NCBI RefSeq assembly: GCF_018070025.1
Contig: NZ_JAGPYQ010000001.1
Location: 7,874,001-7,938,000, forward strand
DNA: 64,000 nt
Direction of reading: 5' to 3'
Source of the DNA: Streptomyces liliiviolaceus
Lineage (GTDB): Bacteria; Actinomycetota; Actinomycetes; Streptomycetales; Streptomycetaceae
The number at the start of each line of letters is the position of its first letter. The first letter of the stretch is position 1. The notes beneath the pieces were generated by a model. The model had not been told where the DNA came from, ran no database searches, and worked only from the letters and a program-made list of their open reading frames with translations. Below, one piece after another: positions 45,757 to 53,944 of the stretch. The position numbers and the translations under genes are program-made.

Positions 45757-46997
45757 GCCCCCGTCAGCTTTGCGAACTTCTCTTCGTAAGCCGTCTCTTC
45801 CTCGGTGCTCAGGGAGCGGAAGGAGTGCGACTTGGCCGCCATGGCGGCGTCGGGAATGATCAGCGGGTTGTCGGCCGCCGACTTGTCGATCTTCGCCAGT
45901 TCGGCCTTCACACCGTCGACGGGACAGACGTAGTTGATGTACGCGGCCAGCTGCGCCGCCGGACCGGGCTCGTAGTAGTAGTCGATGAGCCGCTCGGCGT
46001 TCGACTTGTGCCGTGCCTTGCTGGGGACGAGCAGGTTGTCCGTGGACGTCAGATAGCCGCTGTCCGGGATGAGGAAGTCGACGTCCGGGCTGTCCGCCTT
46101 GAGCTGGACGACGTCGCCGGCCCAGGCGAGACAGGCCGCGAGGTCGCCCTTGGTGAGGTCGGACGTGTAGTCGTTGCCGGTGAAGCGGCGGATCTGGCCC
46201 TTGTCGACGGCCTTCTGCAGCCGGGCGATCGCCGCGTCGAAGTCGTCGTCGGTGAACTTCGCCGGGTCCTTGCCCAGGTCGAGCAGCGTCATCCCGACGC
46301 TGTCGCGCATCTCGGACAGGAAACCGACGCGCCCCTTGAGTTTCGGGTTGTCGAGCAGGTCGGAGAGGGACTTCACCTCCACGCCGTCCAGCGCCTTCTT
46401 GTTGTAGGCGATGACGGTGGAGATACCGGTCCAGGGATACGAGTAGGCGCGTCCCGGGTCCCAGTCGGGGGTGCGGAACTGCTGGGAGAGGTTGGCGTAC
46501 GCGTGCGGCAGGTTGGAGGCGTCCAGCTTCTGCACCCAGCCGAAGCGGATCAGCCGCGCGGCCAGCCAGTCGGTGACGCAGATGAGGTCGCGCCCGGTGT
46601 CCTGGCCCGCCGCGAGCTGCGGCTTGAGCTTGCCGAAGAACTCGACGTTGTCGTTGATGTCCTCGGTGTACTTGACCTTGATGCCGGTGCGTTCGGCGAA
46701 CGTGTCGAGCGTCGGGTGCCGCTTCTCGCTGTCGTCGACGTCCATGTACTCGGTCCAGTTGGAGAAGTTGATCTGCTTCTCCTTGGCCGAGTGGTCCTCG
46801 GACGAGACGCCCGCGGTGTTCTTCGCCGCGGGGATCCCGCAGGCGCTCAGGGTCCCGAGTCCGCCGAGGGCGAGTGCGCCGCCCGTCGAGGCGCGCAGCA
46901 GCGAACGGCGGCTGAGGGAGGCCCTGCCGTTGCGCAGGCCGCGCCGCACGGCGGCCAGGCGGGCCGGGGACAGTTGGTCGGGCTCGTACTGCTCCAT
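45753..46997 (-). CDS. potD: Spermidine/putrescine-binding lipoprotein
   Basis: A 414-residue extracellular binding protein. A twin-arginine signal (SRRSLLRASTGGALALGG) ends in the lipobox LSAC, so Tat export and lipid anchoring are expected. PotD features are INFSNWTEYMDVDD near the mature start, YTEDINDNVEFFGKL, and VDYYYEP-type DYYYEPGPAAQLAAYINYVCPV near the end. It is 50 bases downstream of the aldehyde dehydrogenase gene on the same strand. A second protein of the same family is encoded at 56753-57916. Confidence 0.94.
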   Translation of the reverse strand: MEQYEPDQLSPARLAAVRRGLRNGRASLSRRSLLRASTGGALALGGLGTLSACGIPAAKNTAGVSSEDHSAKEKQINFSNWTEYMDVDDSEKRHPTLDTFAERTGIKVKYTEDINDNVEFFGKLKPQLAAGQDTGRDLICVTDWLAARLIRFGWVQKLDASNLPHAYANLSQQFRTPDWDPGRAYSYPWTGISTVIAYNKKALDGVEVKSLSDLLDNPKLKGRVGFLSEMRDSVGMTLLDLGKDPAKFTDDDFDAAIARLQKAVDKGQIRRFTGNDYTSDLTKGDLAACLAWAGDVVQLKADSPDVDFLIPDSGYLTSTDNLLVPSKARHKSNAERLIDYYYEPGPAAQLAAYINYVCPVDGVKAELAKIDKSAADNPLIIPDAAMAAKSHSFRSLSTEEETAYEEKFAKLTGA

Positions 46998-47047
46998 GCT
47001 CGTGGTGCCCTTTCGGGAGGGTTCGGCCTGGTCCGGGCCGGCAGTGA

Positions 47048-48568
47048 CTAACGGTCCCCGAAGATCGTGCGGTGCCAGTCCTTCCTGGCCACCGCGGTGT
47101 TGTCGAACATGACGTGCTTGATCTGTGTGTACTCCTCGAACGAGTACGAGGACATGTCCTTGCCGAAGCCGGACGCCTTGTAACCGCCGTGGGGCATCTC
47201 GCTGATGATCGGGATGTGGTCGTTGACCCACACGCAGCCCGCCTTGATCTCGCGCGTGGCCCGGTTCGCCCGGTACACGTCACGGCTCCACGCGGAGGCG
47301 GCGAGGCCGTACGGGGTGTCGTTGGCGAGGCGGATGCCTTCGTCGTCGCTGTCGAAGGGCACGACCACCAGGACCGGGCCGAAGATCTCGGACTGCACGA
47401 TCTCGCTGTCCTGCGCGGCGCCGGCGATCAGGGTCGGCCGGTAGTACGCGCCGTGCTCCAGCCCCTTCGGGATCTCACCGCCGGTGACCACGCGCGCGGA
47501 GGAGCGCGCCCGGTCGACGAAAGCGGCGACCCGGTCGCGCTGGGCGAACGAGATGAGCGGCCCGAGGTCGGTGTCCGGGGCGAACGGATCGCCGAGCCGG
47601 ACGCTCTCCATCAGCTCCGCGGTCCTCGAAACGAACTCTTCGTAGAGGGGCCTTTGCACGTACGCGCGCGTGGCTGCCGTGCAGTCCTGGCCCGTGTTGA
47701 TGAGCGCGCCCGCGACCGCGCCGTGCACGGCGGCCTCCAGGTCCGCGTCGTCGAAGACCACGAAGGGCGCCTTGCCGCCGAGTTCCAGATGCAGGCGCTT
47801 GACCGTGGAGGTGGCGATCTCGGCGACACGCCTGCCGACGGCGGTGGACCCGGTGAAGGAGGTCATGACGACGTCCGGGTGCCCGACCAGATGCTCACCG
47901 GCGTCCCGCCCCGCCCCGCTGACGACGTTGACGACCCCGTCCGGGATGCCCGCCGCGGTCGCCGCCTCGGCGAAGAGCAGGGAGGTGAACGGGGTCAGCT
48001 CGGCGGGCTTGAGGACGATCGTGTTGCCTGCGGCGATGGCCGGGAGGACCTTCCAGGCGGCCATCTGGAGCGGATAGTTCCAGGGGGCGATGGACCCGAC
48101 CACCCCGATGGGCTCACGCCGTACGTACGAGGTGTGGTCGCCGGAGTACTCACCGGCCGACTGCCCCTGGAGATGCCGGGCCGCGCCCGCGAAGAAGGCC
48201 GTGTTGTCGATCGTGCCCGGGACGTCGAACTCCCGGGTGAGCTTGATCGGCTTGCCGCACTGCAGGGACTCGGCCTGCGCGAACTCCTCGGCGCGCTCGG
48301 CGAGCACGGCGGCGAAGCGGTGCATGGCGTCGGAGCGCTCGCCCGGGGTGGCTCCGGACCAGCCGGGGAACGCCTCCCGCGCGGCCTCCACCGCCGCGTC
48401 CACGTCGTCCGTGCCCGCCAGCTCGTACGTGTGGAGGTCGTCGCCCGTGGCGGGGTCGACGACGGTGTGGCTCCGGCCGGACGTGCCCTTGACCGGCCGG
48501 CCCGCGATGTACTGCGCGCCGTCCGCGAAGCGGTCCTGCGCCTGGAAGCGATGGCCCGGATTGTGCAT
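47048..48568 (-). CDS. Aldehyde dehydrogenase, probable gamma-aminobutyraldehyde dehydrogenase
   Basis: Oxidises an aminoaldehyde, likely 4-aminobutyraldehyde or its glutamyl form, to the acid. The 506-residue protein has the cofactor motifs SIAPWNYPLQMAAWK and SFTGSTAVGRRV, the base Glu in LHLELGGKAP and the catalytic Cys in NTGQDCTAATR. The PWNYP and QDC forms are those of PatD/betaine-aldehyde-type enzymes. ATG 48568 follows GGAGGAG. It appears to be the first gene of the six-gene polyamine operon, so an amine oxidised by the FAD enzyme downstream would be passed to it, ending in GABA for GabT. Which aldehyde is used is inferred. Confidence 0.91.
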   Translation of the reverse strand: MHNPGHRFQAQDRFADGAQYIAGRPVKGTSGRSHTVVDPATGDDLHTYELAGTDDVDAAVEAAREAFPGWSGATPGERSDAMHRFAAVLAERAEEFAQAESLQCGKPIKLTREFDVPGTIDNTAFFAGAARHLQGQSAGEYSGDHTSYVRREPIGVVGSIAPWNYPLQMAAWKVLPAIAAGNTIVLKPAELTPFTSLLFAEAATAAGIPDGVVNVVSGAGRDAGEHLVGHPDVVMTSFTGSTAVGRRVAEIATSTVKRLHLELGGKAPFVVFDDADLEAAVHGAVAGALINTGQDCTAATRAYVQRPLYEEFVSRTAELMESVRLGDPFAPDTDLGPLISFAQRDRVAAFVDRARSSARVVTGGEIPKGLEHGAYYRPTLIAGAAQDSEIVQSEIFGPVLVVVPFDSDDEGIRLANDTPYGLAASAWSRDVYRANRATREIKAGCVWVNDHIPIISEMPHGGYKASGFGKDMSSYSFEEYTQIKHVMFDNTAVARKDWHRTIFGDR

Positions 48569-48658
48569 TTCGCTCTCCTCCGCCGCATCCCCGAACCCGA
48601 GGGGTCGGCGTAGCTCCAGCTCGATTTGAGTGCCGATCCTGACAGAGCAATGGTGCTC

Positions 48659-48702
48659 CAACAAGTGATTCCGTTGTTGCCATTTGGTTACGCGACGGAA
48701 TC
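48659..48702. promoter_or_regulatory. Inverted repeats in the polyamine operon promoter region
   Basis: CAACAA (48659) faces TTGTTG (48674), and GATTCCG (48667-48673) faces CGGAATC (48696-48702). They lie in the 206-base divergent gap before the aldehyde dehydrogenase and NADAR genes. The binding protein is unknown. Confidence 0.5.
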
Positions 48703-48774
48703 TGTCGACCAGGTGTCGAGTCGCCGAGGAAAAGGCGGGACGGATTGTCAGTGGTGCGTGCCAGACTCGCGTGC

Positions 48775-49344
48775 ATGGGGGAGATCGAATCGGGGATCGC
48801 GTCCCGGGAAGCGCTGGTCAGCGCGGTCCGGGCGGGGGCGAAGGTCAAGTACCTGCACTTCTGGGGGCATCGGCCGCGGGCGGACGGGCGGCTCGGGTCG
48901 AGCTGTCTGAGCCAGTGGTGGCCGTCGCCGTTCACGGTGGACGGGGTGGAGTACCGCACGGCGGAGCACTGGATGATGGCGCGCAAGGCGCGGCTCTTCG
49001 GTGACGCGGAGGCGGAGCGGCGCGCGATCGACGCGCCGAATCCGGCGCTCGCGAAGAAGGCGGGGCGGCTGGTGAGGGGGTTCGACGAGTCCGTCTGGGA
49101 GCGGGAGCGGTTCGGGATCGTGGTGGAGGGAAGCGTGGCGAAGTTCGCGTCGGACGACGAACTTCGCGGGTTCCTGCTGGGTACGGGTGAGCGTGTGCTG
49201 GTGGAGGCCAGTCCCGTGGACCGGGTCTGGGGCATCGGGCTGGCCGCGGACGACGACCGGGCGTCCGACCCCGCGCGCTGGCAGGGCCCGAACCTCCTGG
49301 GCTTCGCCCTGATGACAGCGAGGGAGCGCTTGCGCTCCGTTTGA
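48775..49344 (+). CDS. NADAR-domain protein (YbiA-like)
   Basis: A 189-residue protein of the NADAR family, which acts on ADP-ribose or NAD-related compounds, including removal of ADP-ribose from nucleic-acid bases or of damaged riboflavin intermediates in some members. Family positions are LHFWGH, SCLSQWWPSPFTVDGVEYRTAEHWMMARKA, FDESVWERERFGIVVEGSVAKF and DRVWGIGLAADDDRASDPARWQGPNLLGFALM. These cover the whole domain, so it looks intact. ATG 48775 is chosen; TTG 48745 is possible and has a better purine run in front. It is a lone gene, with no toxin, ADP-ribosyltransferase or macrodomain gene beside it. Confidence 0.85.
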   Translation: MGEIESGIASREALVSAVRAGAKVKYLHFWGHRPRADGRLGSSCLSQWWPSPFTVDGVEYRTAEHWMMARKARLFGDAEAERRAIDAPNPALAKKAGRLVRGFDESVWERERFGIVVEGSVAKFASDDELRGFLLGTGERVLVEASPVDRVWGIGLAADDDRASDPARWQGPNLLGFALMTARERLRSV

Positions 49345-49419
49345 ACGGCCCGACAGGACCGGCCTGCGGCCCGGTGGGCTTGACCACGTGTTCACCTGCG
49401 GGCCCGGTGGGGGCTGACC

Positions 49420-49769
49420 GCGCAGTTCCCCGCGCCCCTAAAGGGGCCCGACCACCGCGGGCTTCCAGGGGCGCGAGGAACGGCGCGACAAGCCCACGAC
49501 AACCACGCACCCAACCACCCACCCAAGCCACCCCCAGGGGCGCGGGGAACGGCGCAAAGACCCCAGCCCCCACTCCCCCGCACCCACACACCCGCCGAAC
49601 CCACCCCCAGGGGCGCGGGGAACGGCGCGACCAGCCCACGACAACCCGCACCCAACCACCCACCCAAGCCACCCCCAGGGGCGCGGGGAACGGCGCAAAA
49701 ACCTCAGCCCCCACACACCCGCCCCCACACACCCGCCGAAACCACCCCTAGGGGCGCGGGGAACTGCGC
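49420..49769. repeat. Array of six short GC repeats with 142-bp higher-order period
   Basis: In the 482-base gap between the NADAR and DUF4190 genes, one inverted copy (49420) is followed by five direct copies of GGGGCGCGGGGAAC(T/G)GCGC near 49467, 49536, 49609, 49678 and 49749. The steps are 69, 73, 69 and 71. Spacers alternate between two types: one with CCCACGACAACC and CACCCAAGCCACCCCC (49488, 49628), the other with CCCCAGCCCCCACTC-like and ACACCCGCCGAA (49557, 49697). So a unit of about 142 bases is tandemly duplicated. No coding sequence is supported. Confidence 0.9.
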
Positions 49770-49826
49770 AAAAACCCCAGCCCCCACTCACCCGCACCAG
49801 CCACGAACGACCGCACAAACACCCGC

Positions 49827-50492
49827 TCAGCCGACCGCGGTCAACGACGTGCTGAAGCCGTCGTCCCCAGTCCCCGAGTCATCGATCTCCGTGTCGGGCA
49901 GGACCAGGAGCACCACCAGGAACGCGATGCCCAGCGCGATCCCGACCGCCCCACAGATGATCCCCGCCAACGCCTGCCCCGCATTCGTCGCCTGCCCCCG
50001 CCGAGCCCTCCCCCGCCCGATCACCCCGAAGACCAGCGCGAGAATCCCGCACACGAGCGACACCGGCCACAGACAGAACCCGACCGCCGCGACGATCCCG
50101 AGCACGAGCGACGCGGTCCCGAGCCCATTGCTCGGCGCCATGGGCATCCCCGGCATCCCGGGCATCCCCGGCCACCCGTAACCGGGCCCACCCTGCACGG
50201 GGTAAGCCGGATACCCATGCCCGTGTCCGTGTCCATGCCCGTACCCATGCACAGGCCCAGGCCCGTACCCGTACGGCACCTGCCCCGGCCCTCCCGGCGC
50301 AACCGGCGGCGGCGGAACCGCGGACGCCCCCGGAGCCGCGTACGGATCCGGCGCCGCCGGGAACGACGTCACGGTCTGCCGGTCGTGCACCGAGGGCGGC
50401 CCGGCCTTCCGCGAGGCCTCCGCGTCCACCGGCGGAGCCCAGGGATTCGGCTCGTCGGCCGCCCCACCCGATGCCTTCGCGTCCTCGGACAT
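49827..50492 (-). CDS. DUF4190-type membrane protein with Pro/Gly-rich N-terminus
   Basis: A 221-residue protein. The first 125 residues are low complexity: Pro/Ala-rich, then PVHGYGHGHGHGHGYPAYP and repeated GMPGMPGMP. Two membrane segments follow (ASLVLGIVAAVGFCLWPVSLVCGILALVFGVIG and AGIICGAVGIALGIAFLVVLLVL), separated by the short basic RGRARRGQATNAG loop typical of DUF4190. ATG 50492 follows GAGGGGG. Role unknown; family members are often small actinobacterial membrane proteins. The His-rich stretch could bind metal, a guess only. Confidence 0.8.
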   Translation of the reverse strand: MSEDAKASGGAADEPNPWAPPVDAEASRKAGPPSVHDRQTVTSFPAAPDPYAAPGASAVPPPPVAPGGPGQVPYGYGPGPVHGYGHGHGHGHGYPAYPVQGGPGYGWPGMPGMPGMPMAPSNGLGTASLVLGIVAAVGFCLWPVSLVCGILALVFGVIGRGRARRGQATNAGQALAGIICGAVGIALGIAFLVVLLVLPDTEIDDSGTGDDGFSTSLTAVG

Positions 50493-50656
50493 GCGCAAAG
50501 TCCCCCTCAGTCGTACGTGGCGTCATGCTACGGCCCAGACCTCCCCGCACCCGGACCGCGGCCTACGATGATCCCCGAAGCACCGCACCACCGATCAGCC
50601 GATCACCCGCGCCCACCCGCCGCACACCGGCCCGGCGCCGTTCCTGGGGAGGAACC

Positions 50657-51688
50657 TTGACCGACCTGCACGCCTTCATCGCCGGACTGCCCAAGGCAGA
50701 GCTGCACGTCCACCACGTCGGCTCCGCCTCCCCCCGGATCGTCTCCGAGCTGGCCGCCCGCCACAGCGACTCCAAGGTCCCGTCGGACCCCGAGGCACTG
50801 GTCGACTACTTCACGTTCACCGACTTCGCCCACTTCATCGACGTGTACCTGTCCGTCGTCGACCTCATCCGCACCCCCGAGGACGTCCGCCTGCTCACGT
50901 ACGAGGTGGCCCGTGACATGGCCCGGCAGCAGATCCGCTACGCCGAGCTGACGATCACGCCGTTCTCGTCGACCCGCCGCGGTATCGACGAGGGCGCCTT
51001 CATGGACGCCATCGAGGACGCCCGGATCGCCGCCGAGGCCGACTTCGGCACGATCCTGCGGTGGTGCTTCGACATCCCCGGCGAGGCGGGGCTCGAATCC
51101 GCCGAGGAGACGGTCCGGCTCGCCACCACCGACAAGCTCCGCCCGGAGGGCCTGGTCTCCTTCGGGCTCGGCGGCCCCGAGATCGGCGTACCCCGGCCGC
51201 AGTTCAAACCGTACTTCGACCGTGCGATCGCGGCCGGCCTGCACTCCGTGCCGCACGCGGGCGAGACGACCGGTCCCGGGACGGTCTGGGACGCGCTGAC
51301 GGACCTGCGGGCCGAGCGCATCGGCCACGGCACCAGCTCCGTCCAGGACCCGAAGCTGCTCGCGCACCTCGCCGAGCACCGCATCCCGCTGGAGGTGTGC
51401 CCCACCTCCAACATCGCCACCCGCGCGGTCCGCACCCTCGACGAGCACCCGATCAAGGAGTTCGTACGGGCCGGCGTGGTCGTCACCGTCAACTCCGACG
51501 ACCCGCCGATGTTCGGCACCGACCTCAACAACGAGTACGCGGTCGCCGCCCGCCTCCTCGACCTCGACGAGCGGGGCCTGGCCGAGCTCGCCAAGAACGC
51601 CGTCGACGTCTCCTTCCTGGACACCCCCGGCAAGGCGGCGCTGGCGGCGGAGATCGACACGTACACCGCCGGGTGGCTCGCGCCCTGA
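50657..51688 (+). CDS. Adenosine deaminase-family metal-dependent hydrolase (atypical substrate motif)
   Basis: A 343-residue amidohydrolase-fold deaminase. TTG 50657 is chosen because GGGGAGGAA precedes it at the right distance and the protein then starts LTDLHAFIAGLPKAELHVHH. Metal ligands are His17 and His19, then HAGETTGPGTV (His and catalytic Glu), RIGHGTS and NSDDPPMFGT (Asp). The usual HLHL(E/D)G or HVHLDG is HVHHVGSA here, so the acidic residue that contacts the purine is replaced. Adenosine, adenine or another purine or aminonucleoside are all possible substrates. GDPD follows 25 bases downstream, perhaps co-transcribed. Confidence 0.85.
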   Translation: MTDLHAFIAGLPKAELHVHHVGSASPRIVSELAARHSDSKVPSDPEALVDYFTFTDFAHFIDVYLSVVDLIRTPEDVRLLTYEVARDMARQQIRYAELTITPFSSTRRGIDEGAFMDAIEDARIAAEADFGTILRWCFDIPGEAGLESAEETVRLATTDKLRPEGLVSFGLGGPEIGVPRPQFKPYFDRAIAAGLHSVPHAGETTGPGTVWDALTDLRAERIGHGTSSVQDPKLLAHLAEHRIPLEVCPTSNIATRAVRTLDEHPIKEFVRAGVVVTVNSDDPPMFGTDLNNEYAVAARLLDLDERGLAELAKNAVDVSFLDTPGKAALAAEIDTYTAGWLAP

Positions 51689-51713
51689 GCGGGCGCACCA
51701 GCACAATGGGCCG

Positions 51714-52397
51714 ATGCGTACCGTGACTGCCGTGGCCCATCGCGGCGACCCCTACCGCGTCCGTGAGAACACGCTCGACTCCCTGCGTTCCGCGCTCCGA
51801 CGGGGCGCGGACGCCGTGGAGATCGACGTCCGGCCGACCCGCGACGGCGTGCCCGTCCTGCTGCACGACGACACGCTGAAGAGGCTGTGGGAACAGGACC
51901 GGCCGCTGCGCTCGCTCTCGGCCGACGAGGTGCGGGGGCTGACCTCGGGCGGGATTCCCACGCTGGAGGAGGCCCTGAAGGCGACGGACGAGGGCCGGCT
52001 CATGATCGACCTGCCCGGCCGGCCGGACGCCCGTACCGTCCGCCGGATCGTCGAGGTCGTGCGGGACTTCGGCGCCGAGGAGCGCGTGTACTACTGCGCG
52101 GGGGCCGCCGCCATGCTGGCCGTCCGTGCCGCCGACCCCGCCGCGGAGATCGCCCTCACCTGGACGAGCGTCGCCCCGCCGCGGCCCGGGCTGCTCGACG
52201 CCGTACGGCCCCGGTGGCTCAACTACCGCTTCGGGCTGGTGGACCGCGACCTCGTCGAGAGGGTCCACCGGGACGGATATCTGGTCTCGGTGTGGACGCC
52301 CGACACCCGGCGGTCCATGCGGCGACTCCTCGCCGCGGGCGTCGACTCGATCACGACGAACCGCGTCGACACCCTCCGCTCCCTGACCCCGGCCTGA
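51714..52397 (+). CDS. Glycerophosphodiester phosphodiesterase-family protein
   Basis: A 227-residue cytosolic GDPD-fold enzyme that would cut glycerophosphodiesters to glycerol 3-phosphate and an alcohol. Family motifs are AHRGDPYRVRENTLDSLRSAL, GADAVEIDVRPTRDGVPVLLHDDTLKRL and the C-terminal VSVWTPDTRRSMRRLLAAGVDSITTNRVD. The His of HRG, Glu of RENT and Asp/His of LLHDD supply metal and catalysis. It has no signal peptide, so it probably works inside the cell on lipid head-group debris. Confidence 0.92.
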   Translation: MRTVTAVAHRGDPYRVRENTLDSLRSALRRGADAVEIDVRPTRDGVPVLLHDDTLKRLWEQDRPLRSLSADEVRGLTSGGIPTLEEALKATDEGRLMIDLPGRPDARTVRRIVEVVRDFGAEERVYYCAGAAAMLAVRAADPAAEIALTWTSVAPPRPGLLDAVRPRWLNYRFGLVDRDLVERVHRDGYLVSVWTPDTRRSMRRLLAAGVDSITTNRVDTLRSLTPA

Positions 52398-52491
52398 GCA
52401 GGTACTGAGCACGTACTGAGCGCGCGTACCGAGCGCAGAGAAAAGGCAGGGAGATCGAACTCCCCGCCACTACCAAGCTATAGCCCACCTG

Positions 52492-52510
52492 GGGGCTTGC
52501 GGCAAGCCCC
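52492..52510. promoter_or_regulatory. 9-bp palindrome upstream of glycosyltransferase
   Basis: GGGGCTTGC-G-GCAAGCCCC, 61 bases before the GTG start. It could be a dimeric repressor's operator; the PadR protein encoded at 55153-55785 is one candidate ligand. Confidence 0.5.
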
Positions 52511-52570
52511 GGGCCGTCCCGCAGAATCAGCGGCCGAAAGCCGGAATCCGCGGACAGTGGGGGTCGCGAA

Positions 52571-53818
52571 GTGCGCGTGTTGTTGACGACGTGGGGATCG
52601 CGGGGAGACGTCGAACCGCTGGCGGGACTGGCGGTGGCGCTGCGGGAACTGGGCGCGGAGGTACGGGTGTGCGCGCCGCCCGACGAGGAGTTCACGGCGC
52701 TGCTGGCGCGGGCCGGTGTGCCGCGGGTGCCGCTCGGTCCGTCGGTGCGCTCGGTGGTCGCCGGTCCGAGGCCGCCGACGGCGAAGGACGCGTTCCGGCT
52801 GGCCCCCGAGCTGGTCGCGGCCCGGTTCGAGACGCTCACCGCGGCGGCCGAGGGCAGTGACGCGCTGGTGGCGACCGGCCTGATGCCGGCCGGCGCCCGG
52901 GACGTGGCCGAGAAGCTGGGCCTTCGTTACGTGCTGGCGTGCTTCCACACGCTGGGCCTGCCGTCGCGGCACTTCCCGCCGGGGCGGCGGCCGGGCACAC
53001 CGTCCCCGCAGGACGAGACCGACAACCGGGTGCTGTGGGAGCAGGACGCCCAGCGGGTGAACGCGCTGTACGGCGAGGCCCTCAACAGCGGCCGTGCGGC
53101 GCTCGGCCTGCCGCCGGTGGACAACGTCCGCGACCACGTCCTCACCGACCGCCCGTGGCTGGCGGCGGACCCGACGCTGTGGCCGTCGCGGGGCAGGACG
53201 GACCTCGACCTCGTGCACACGGGCGCGTGGATCCTCCCCGACGACCGGCCGCTCCCGGCGGATCTCGACGCGTTCCTGGACGCGGGCGAACCGCCGGTGT
53301 ACGTGGGTTTCGGCAGCATGGCCTCACACGCCCCCGAGGACATCGCCCGGGTGGCCACGGAGGCGGGCCGCGCGCGGGGCCGCCGGGTCCTCCTCGCCCG
53401 CGGCTGGGCGGACCTGGCCGCGGTCGACGACTCGGACGACTGCTTCGTGGTGGGCGAGGTCAATCAGCAGGCGCTGTTCCGCCGCGTGGCCGCCGTCGTG
53501 CACCACGGGGGCGCGGGTACGACGACCGCGGCGGCCCTGGCCGGCACGCCCCAGGTGGTGGTCCCCCGGATCGCGGACCAGCCGTACTGGGCGGGGCGGG
53601 TGGCCGAGCTGGGCATCGGCGTGGCGCACGAGGCCCCGACGCCGACGGTCGACTCCCTGTCGGCCGCGCTCACCGCGGCCCTCGCGCCGGAGACGCGTAC
53701 ACGGGCGAGGGAGGTGTCCGGCACGATCCGCACCGACGGGGCGACGGTGGCCGCGAAGCTCCTCCTCGACATGCCTCTCCGGGATCACCCGGTGCAGGTC
53801 CCTCAGGGAAACCCCTGA
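52571..53818 (+). CDS. GT1-family glycosyltransferase (macrolide/UDP-glucosyl type)
   Basis: A 415-residue GT-B enzyme that transfers a nucleotide-activated sugar to a small lipophilic acceptor. The N-terminus MRVLLTTWGSRGDVEPLAGLAVAL is the family's acceptor-side motif; the donor domain has PPVYVGFGSMAS, the region VNQQALFRRVAAVVHHGGAGTT (the C-terminal nucleotide-binding HHGGAGT motif) and TPQVVVPRIADQPYWAGRVAELGIG. It resembles antibiotic-inactivating or biosynthetic macrolide transferases such as those with MGT names. GTG 52571 follows GCGAAG, a weak site. No biosynthesis cluster surrounds it, so detoxification is more likely than synthesis; this is inferred. Confidence 0.9.
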   Translation: MRVLLTTWGSRGDVEPLAGLAVALRELGAEVRVCAPPDEEFTALLARAGVPRVPLGPSVRSVVAGPRPPTAKDAFRLAPELVAARFETLTAAAEGSDALVATGLMPAGARDVAEKLGLRYVLACFHTLGLPSRHFPPGRRPGTPSPQDETDNRVLWEQDAQRVNALYGEALNSGRAALGLPPVDNVRDHVLTDRPWLAADPTLWPSRGRTDLDLVHTGAWILPDDRPLPADLDAFLDAGEPPVYVGFGSMASHAPEDIARVATEAGRARGRRVLLARGWADLAAVDDSDDCFVVGEVNQQALFRRVAAVVHHGGAGTTTAAALAGTPQVVVPRIADQPYWAGRVAELGIGVAHEAPTPTVDSLSAALTAALAPETRTRAREVSGTIRTDGATVAAKLLLDMPLRDHPVQVPQGNP

Positions 53819-53944
53819 CAACACCCTTGCCCAGTAAGGAAGTTGCTCGGGGACCGGCCAGGGTCGCCGCCCTCCCGGAGGAGGATCCGCAGGACGGCGT
53901 ACGCCCCGGAGGATGAAGGTCACCGATCACCCGGGAGTCAGCCG

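Noticed and set aside
49420..49769. CRISPR array
   Set aside because: Repeats are evenly spaced, but the spacers are copies of two sequences and no cas gene is near; the motif is dispersed widely in other gaps.
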